From a virus, in IMG/VR virus record IMGVR_UViG_3300006162_000006, positions 1 to 33,865 of that record: DNA of 33,865 nucleotides; one strand, 5' to 3'. Below, in pieces: positions 23,011 through 26,797 of the stretch. The notes beneath the pieces were generated by a model. It saw nothing but the letters and a program-made list of their open reading frames with translations, had not been told where the DNA came from and made no database searches. The translations under genes were made by a program, and so were the position numbers. The first letter of the stretch is position 1; every line of letters starts with the position of its first letter.

Positions 23011-23496
23011 ATGAAAAAAATAGTTTTAGCATTGTGGATTTCCCCTATTTTTTGCATGAATAATGACCCGCGCAAACTCACGGTTATAAAAGATAATGTT
23101 AAACATGAAATAGAATGGAATTATAAGGAGCAATTGTCTGATTCTGATGAAGACTGGTCTGATAATTATGAATTAGCAAGCACTAATATAATACGTTATC
23201 TTGCCGGTTTAAGTCTTAATACAAGTGCTGAAAATACAACAGAATCTCAATCGAAATCAAGCAAAAGTAAACCTGATCTCCAATCATCTGATAGAATATC
23301 TTTACTAGCTCAAAGTACTGAAGGGCAAGCAATGCGTAATTTTGCGGGAGAATCAGAAGATTATTCTGATGATTTTGAGCTTGATGAGACACAATCTGAT
23401 TTAGAACAAGGTGTTATACAATTTTTTCAATCATTTGCTTTAAGAAAGGAAGATGATGAAGTTGATCCTAGATCCAAACAAAGAAACAGTTGGTAA
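23011..23496 (+). CDS. Predicted secreted acidic protein, 161 aa
   Basis: ATG follows GGAGC, 12 nt after the terminator. Residues 1-15 (MKKIVLALWISPIFC) look like a Sec signal peptide, ending at Cys15-Met16-Asn17; the position before Cys is Phe, so a lipobox is poor. The mature part is acidic, Ser/Asp/Glu-rich and probably disordered (SDSDEDWSDNYELASTNIIR, and SEDYSDDFELDETQSD). It overlaps the next gene by 44 nt. Function unknown; as an exported phage protein it could modify the host surface or affect superinfection. Confidence 0.6.
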   Translation: MKKIVLALWISPIFCMNNDPRKLTVIKDNVKHEIEWNYKEQLSDSDEDWSDNYELASTNIIRYLAGLSLNTSAENTTESQSKSSKSKPDLQSSDRISLLAQSTEGQAMRNFAGESEDYSDDFELDETQSDLEQGVIQFFQSFALRKEDDEVDPRSKQRNSW

Positions 23497-23950
23497 AATA
23501 TCACAACAATTATCTCTTAAAACTCCTGAATCGCGTGACCCTATAGAATTAGAACGGGCCATGCAAGAAGATTATCTTAAATATCTCGTAGAATGTGTAG
23601 AAAATAATAAGTCTAAAATACAGGGCGATTTTTTTGTCGAAGTAACAACCAAAAATGAAAAGCTTTTACCTAACGTATTTAGAAACTATTTCGCTGCTCG
23701 TAAAAGTTGCCCAACGCCAAATTATGATCAATCTGTCTATAAATATAATAACGCCGCCGAACGTATAGAATATATCTGGACAATACCCAACAAAGAAACA
23801 TGTTACTATCTTCTTAAAAACAAAAACCATGTGGTACAAGAAGAGCAACAGCTTCTAGGATTTGTTATGCAATTTTCCATGGGGGAACTATTTACGCTCT
23901 CTAAGAAGCTTAATAAGGAACAAGAGGCTAGTCCATTGCTTGAGATATAA
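23453..23950 (+). CDS. Phage protein upstream of the scaffold, 165 aa
   Basis: Starts MMKLILDPNKETVGK behind AAAGGA (second Met also possible). A mixed alpha/beta soluble protein with recognisable, probably conserved stretches 'AMQEDYLKYLVECVENNKSK', 'GDFFVEVTTKNEKLLPNVFR' and 'YFAARKSCPTPNYDQSVYKY'. I have a sense of a recurrent family in podovirus genomes placed between portal and scaffold, but no function is known to me. Context suggests a head-assembly factor. Confidence 0.65.
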   Translation: MMKLILDPNKETVGKISQQLSLKTPESRDPIELERAMQEDYLKYLVECVENNKSKIQGDFFVEVTTKNEKLLPNVFRNYFAARKSCPTPNYDQSVYKYNNAAERIEYIWTIPNKETCYYLLKNKNHVVQEEQQLLGFVMQFSMGELFTLSKKLNKEQEASPLLEI

Positions 23951-23952
23951 TC

Positions 23953-24123
23953 ATGGAATCTAGCGCACAATTTATCATCATTTTAAATAGATTAGAGTTC
24001 ATGATTAAAATAATAAACTTGCCTGATATTGAGGAACGTATTAAGCTACTGGAAAATTACACGCATGACATACAAGATTGTCTTTATTGGATAAAAAAGG
24101 AAAGAGAAGGAATCTATGAATGA
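23953..24123 (+). CDS. Small helical protein before the scaffold gene, 56 aa
   Basis: ATG 2 nt after the previous stop and the end overlapping the scaffold start by 8 nt. It reads MESSAQFIIILNRLEFMIKI, then a Glu/Asp/Lys helix ending 'CLYWIKKEREGIYE'. Heptad-like hydrophobics suggest a short coiled coil. Possibly a head-assembly accessory; unrecognised. Confidence 0.55.
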   Translation: MESSAQFIIILNRLEFMIKIINLPDIEERIKLLENYTHDIQDCLYWIKKEREGIYE

Positions 24124-24871
24124 GAACCAATATATCCAACAAACCGGTGCTATTGAAACAAATCTTCCTGAGTCTATTGGGCCTAGTGTTAGTGAGCCTA
24201 CTGAAATGCCACACGAGCTACGCCAACAACAGAATCCATTACAAGACGCTGAAGAGTTCAATCAACAACAAGAACCGCTTGAAACGTATGAACAACCTCA
24301 ACAGCCGCAACGTAAACTTAAGAATGATGAATATAAGAACGCAGCCAATCTACGCAAACAGCTCGAACAAGCACAGAGGGAACGTGATGCCGCGTTGCGT
24401 CAGTTGCAGGATAAAAATGAGAGCATTTTAGGCGATGATGATCTTGCAGAAGGGAAGCACCTTAACCGCGTCCAAAGGGAGATTAAGGCGCTCAAAGAAG
24501 AACTTGTCCAAACAAGGATTAAGGCACAGTATCATGATTTCGATTCTGTTGTTACTGTGGATAATCTTGCTCTATTACGGGATAACTACCCAGAATTGGC
24601 GGCGACCCTCCAATCAGCGCCAGACCTCTATACGCAAGCAGCTTCAGCTTATACTCTCTTAAAAAAGCTTAATATAGCACCCGATCAGCAAGAGATTGCC
24701 AATCGAAGCAGAGTGCAGCAGAATGTAAGTAAACCAAGGCCAGCAAGCTCTGTAGGACCCCAGCAGGGAGAAAGTCCATTAACCAGAGCAAATGCGTTCG
24801 CTGAAGGACTTACTGATGATCTTAAAGCACAACTTAATAGAGAGATGAATCAATCAAGAAGAGGATATTAA
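24116..24871 (+). CDS. Scaffolding-like protein, 251 aa
   Basis: AAGGAATCT precedes the ATG. Typical scaffold build: a Gln/Glu/Pro-rich unfolded start (residues 1-70), a long coiled coil (about 75-140: 'NAANLRKQLEQAQRERDAAL', 'HLNRVQREIKALKEELVQTR'), a small helical block 'NLALLRDNYPELAATLQSAP', and a basic C-terminus (QLNREMNQSRRGY), which in scaffolds such as P22's binds the coat. It lies upstream of the capsid gene with only the leftward accessory block between. Directs coat assembly into proheads and leaves before packaging. Confidence 0.75.
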   Translation: MNENQYIQQTGAIETNLPESIGPSVSEPTEMPHELRQQQNPLQDAEEFNQQQEPLETYEQPQQPQRKLKNDEYKNAANLRKQLEQAQRERDAALRQLQDKNESILGDDDLAEGKHLNRVQREIKALKEELVQTRIKAQYHDFDSVVTVDNLALLRDNYPELAATLQSAPDLYTQAASAYTLLKKLNIAPDQQEIANRSRVQQNVSKPRPASSVGPQQGESPLTRANAFAEGLTDDLKAQLNREMNQSRRGY

Positions 24872-24942
24872 AAAATTTAATTTAGGCATTCATACTACTT
24901 TATTGTACTTCCCCAAAGTACACTTACTGCTCCATTCTTTAG

Positions 24943-24968
24943 TATCCCGGTGATAAAAAGCCGGGATA
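24943..24968 (+). terminator. Hairpin after the scaffold gene, possible rightward terminator
   Basis: TATCCCGG (24943-24950) pairs perfectly with CCGGGATA (24961-24968), followed by TTGTCTT, a weak U tract. It faces the leftward block and would limit rightward transcription into it. Confidence 0.55.
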
Positions 24969-24975
24969 TTGTCTT

Positions 24976-25004
24976 AAAATAAAAAACCTCCCACGAATGG
25001 GAGG
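24976..25004 (-). terminator. Intrinsic terminator of the leftward accessory block
   Basis: CCTCCCA (24987-24993) and TGGGAGG (24998-25004) form a 7-bp stem with a 4-base loop. On the minus strand the stem runs into TTTTTTATTTT. It closes the leftward block of small secreted proteins. Confidence 0.85.
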
Positions 25005-25045
25005 TAAAAATACCTACTAAGTAGAGTATTTATTCTTATTTCTTA

Positions 25046-25204
25046 TTAATCCCGGCTTGAAGCAGTACCATCATCATTATATGATCCGCTAGAGGTCGTA
25101 GTTGTTGTCGTATCGGTTAAAGAACCATTAGAATCCATAGCTGCAACAAAAGCTGGAACTATGAATAAAAGTGCTAACATAGAGAAAGTTTTTCTTATTG
25201 ACAT
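25046..25204 (-). CDS. Small predicted secreted protein A, 52 aa
   Basis: Starts MSIRKTFSMLALLFIVPAFV at ATG 25204, with AAAAGGATATTCTT before it. Residues 1-22 are a signal peptide (probable cut Ala-Ala | Met-Asp). The mature peptide of about 30 residues is Thr/Ser/Asp-rich (SLTDTTTTTTSSGSYNDDG). It shares its start region and upstream sequence with the secreted protein at 25319, so the two are a duplicated cassette. It has its own promoter (25249) and ends before an intrinsic terminator. A secreted peptide from a phage may act at the host surface or as a signal; the function is unknown. Confidence 0.65.
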   Translation of the reverse strand: MSIRKTFSMLALLFIVPAFVAAMDSNGSLTDTTTTTTSSGSYNDDGTASSRD

Positions 25205-25248
25205 AAGAATATCCTTTTAGTTTGGTATTATAAAGTAACTGCTTTATA

Positions 25249-25277
25249 AATATAATACAGTATGAATAGTATGTAAA
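25249..25277 (-). promoter_or_regulatory. Promoter of secreted protein A
   Basis: Read leftward: -35 TTTACA (25272-25277), 17-bp spacer, -10 TATATT (25249-25254). The leader contains AAGCAGTTA, also present in the leader of secreted protein B. Confidence 0.55.
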
Positions 25278-25318
25278 GAGCGACAAAGAAGGGGTGTATA
25301 CTTACATCACCAAATTCG

Positions 25319-25495
25319 TTACTTATTCCCAACATAGAAATCTATTGGTGGTTGTGAAAAGTTTAATGGTGGCTGTTCACAAATAAAGGATGATTGAACG
25401 TCATTGTTTTTAGTAATCTCATCACCACCGTTATTCATTCCAAAAGATAATGATGGTAATACTAATAAAGAAAGAAGAGATTTTCTTATTGTCAT
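25319..25495 (-). CDS. Small predicted secreted protein B, 58 aa
   Basis: Starts MTIRKSLLSLLVLPSLSFGM at ATG 25495, with AAGGATATCTT before it. Residues 1-19 form a signal peptide (cut near Phe-Gly | Met-Asn); the mature part of about 39 residues is polar with Pro repeats (QPPLNFSQPPIDFYVGNK) and one Cys. Start region, ribosome binding site and leader resemble secreted protein A, which points to a tandem duplication followed by free change of the mature part. Own near-consensus promoter at 25541. Confidence 0.65.
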   Translation of the reverse strand: MTIRKSLLSLLVLPSLSFGMNNGGDEITKNNDVQSSFICEQPPLNFSQPPIDFYVGNK

Positions 25496-25540
25496 AAGAT
25501 ATCCTTAAAGTAATGGTATTGGTTTATTAACTGCTCTTTA

Positions 25541-25569
25541 ATTATATTACAATAAGAATCGATTATCAA
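25541..25569 (-). promoter_or_regulatory. Promoter of secreted protein B
   Basis: Read leftward: -35 TTGATA (25564-25569), 17-bp spacer, -10 TATAAT (25541-25546). The leader then shows AGAGCAGTTA, shared in part with that of secreted protein A. Confidence 0.7.
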
Positions 25570-25577
25570 ATGGTTAT

Positions 25578-25694
25578 TTATAACTTGCATCTAAATATTT
25601 TATCTTCTTGTTTTGGAGATTCTTCATCATCAATTCTAATAAATACTGCGCCTATTATAAGTGCTCCAAGATATGCTATTAACAATGGATCCAT
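25578..25694 (-). CDS. Tiny membrane protein, 38 aa
   Basis: ATG 25694 begins 2 nt after the preceding leftward stop, with AAGGAATAAC overlapping that stop. It reads MDPLLIAYLGALIIGAVFIR and then a charged tail (IDDEESPKQEDKIFRCKL). One membrane helix (residues 3-20) with a short cytoplasmic tail. With the gene before it, it forms a pair of small membrane proteins; holin-like or toxin-like roles are possible, but unproven. Confidence 0.5.
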   Translation of the reverse strand: MDPLLIAYLGALIIGAVFIRIDDEESPKQEDKIFRCKL

Positions 25695-25696
25695 TG

Positions 25697-25843
25697 TTAT
25701 TCCTTCTCAATATCTTTGTATATTCTTGTTAGGTTGGCATTCAGCTTTCGTTGTTCTTTTTCTATGGCCCTATTAAGTTCAAAAACGGGCGATAAGATAA
25801 GATATGTTGCTATGATGGCAATATCAAAGGGGGTGAATGTCAT
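25697..25843 (-). CDS. Small membrane-anchored helical protein, 48 aa
   Basis: ATG 25843 follows the previous leftward stop by 2 nt, with AAGGAATAAC as ribosome binding site. It reads MTFTPFDIAIIATYLILSPV, one membrane helix, then a strongly charged helix (ELNRAIEKEQRKLNANLTRI). The N-anchored coiled-helix layout resembles spanin- or inhibitor-type phage peptides. It is coupled to the 38-aa membrane protein downstream. No direct evidence for function. Confidence 0.5.
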   Translation of the reverse strand: MTFTPFDIAIIATYLILSPVFELNRAIEKEQRKLNANLTRIYKDIEKE

Positions 25844-25845
25844 TG

Positions 25846-26031
25846 TTATTCCTTGGCTAATCGTTTTAATACGGGTTCAAGTTGGTCCATTATGCTGTTA
25901 TTGATAGAACGCTTAAATTTAATTAACTCTTCGTTATTGTCATCTTGTGTCAATTGTTCAAGGATCTCTTTGGGCGTTTTACCCTCAACAAAGTAGTCTT
26001 CAAGGGGTAAATCAAGTGGTTTGTTTTCCAT
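25846..26031 (-). CDS. Small acidic helical protein, 61 aa
   Basis: ATG 26031 lies 2 nt after the HNH gene's stop, with AGGATAAC as ribosome binding site. The sequence (MENKPLDLPLEDYFVEGKTP, then 'EILEQLTQDDNNEELIKFKR') is acidic and helical, without motif or membrane segment. It is the second gene of a four-gene leftward operon and is translated with its neighbours. Function unknown. Confidence 0.55.
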   Translation of the reverse strand: MENKPLDLPLEDYFVEGKTPKEILEQLTQDDNNEELIKFKRSINNSIMDQLEPVLKRLAKE

Positions 26032-26033
26032 TG

Positions 26034-26591
26034 TTATCCTGCCTGTTCAAAGTCGGTTATTTTAAGTTGGTCGTGTTTTGGTTTATAATTCTTTAGATTA
26101 GACGCGCGCCTATTTTTTAGATTTTCACTATGGGTAGTCCAGCGACAATTATCTTTTGAATAACCCTTATTATTATCTATGCGGTCAATTTCAAATCCTT
26201 TTGGTCGATCTCCCATATCTGCATAGAAGTTCTTAAAATCCTTCCATTCTTCGCAAATTGTTATTCCTCGACCACCATAATATTCAAATTTAGTATGATT
26301 TGGATTTGTCGTTCTTTGCATTATACATTCCCAAACGGCATATGTTAGCGAGCGTGACATTTTATGTTTTGAAGATCCACAAGTTCTACATTTTAATGAA
26401 TCACCAAATCTCAAACGAATTCCCTTTAATATACGTTGAAATCCACATTTACATTGTACCAAATAATGTTTTCTTTTTTCAGCCATTTTGACCTCATTAA
26501 TGACAGTCCAATCACCAAAAACATCACCAGGATTTATAACTTTTTTGCAATTTGCTCCAATAGACTCCCCAGAATTAATTACATCATTCAT
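26034..26591 (-). CDS. HNH homing endonuclease, phage type with zinc ribbon, 185 aa
   Basis: Free-standing HNH nuclease placed just before the intron-rich capsid gene but on the opposite strand. Residues 47-71 form a zinc ribbon (C47-x-C49 ... C68-x-x-C71). Residues 83-162 have the phage HNH layout: 'YAVWECIMQRTTNPNHTKFE', 'YYGGRGITICEEWKDFKNFY', 'GFEIDRIDNNKGYSKDNCRW' and 'ENLKNRR'. The D-R-I-D and N-C-R-W motifs form the active centre. Start ATG 26591 with AAGGATAATTGC upstream. Such enzymes spread themselves by cutting genomes that lack them; the target may lie in or near the capsid gene. Confidence 0.85.
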   Translation of the reverse strand: MNDVINSGESIGANCKKVINPGDVFGDWTVINEVKMAEKRKHYLVQCKCGFQRILKGIRLRFGDSLKCRTCGSSKHKMSRSLTYAVWECIMQRTTNPNHTKFEYYGGRGITICEEWKDFKNFYADMGDRPKGFEIDRIDNNKGYSKDNCRWTTHSENLKNRRASNLKNYKPKHDQLKITDFEQAG

Positions 26592-26797
26592 TGCAATTAT
26601 CCTTAGGATTATATTATAATGTGCTCAGCGTAAGCGGTTCGCTTTCCGCATCTTTGATTTAGACGTATTCTACTTTTAGGTAGATGTCGCGATTCGTCAT
26701 CGCAAACGACGTACTATATGCTCATTGTGACATATAGACAAGATTTCGTCAATCTTTGTTGGTTTACAAATAGTAAATTTAAGCAAAGGATAAAACT
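26592..26797. promoter_or_regulatory. Divergent intergenic leader between the HNH operon and the capsid gene
   Basis: 206 nt with no ORF. It holds several short stem-loops, for example AAGCG-GTT-CGCTT, and GCGAT-TCGTC-ATCGC (near 26698), with GTC/GAC flanks. An AT-rich TATAAT-like stretch lies close to the HNH start on the minus strand. No convincing -35/-10 pair for the capsid gene is seen; AAAGGA (26785-26790) is its ribosome binding site. Confidence 0.35.

Noticed and set aside
25570-25904. Two plus-strand frames (68 and 62 codons)
   Set aside because: They are antisense to the tightly coupled leftward small genes, which have ribosome binding sites and 2-nt spacing.
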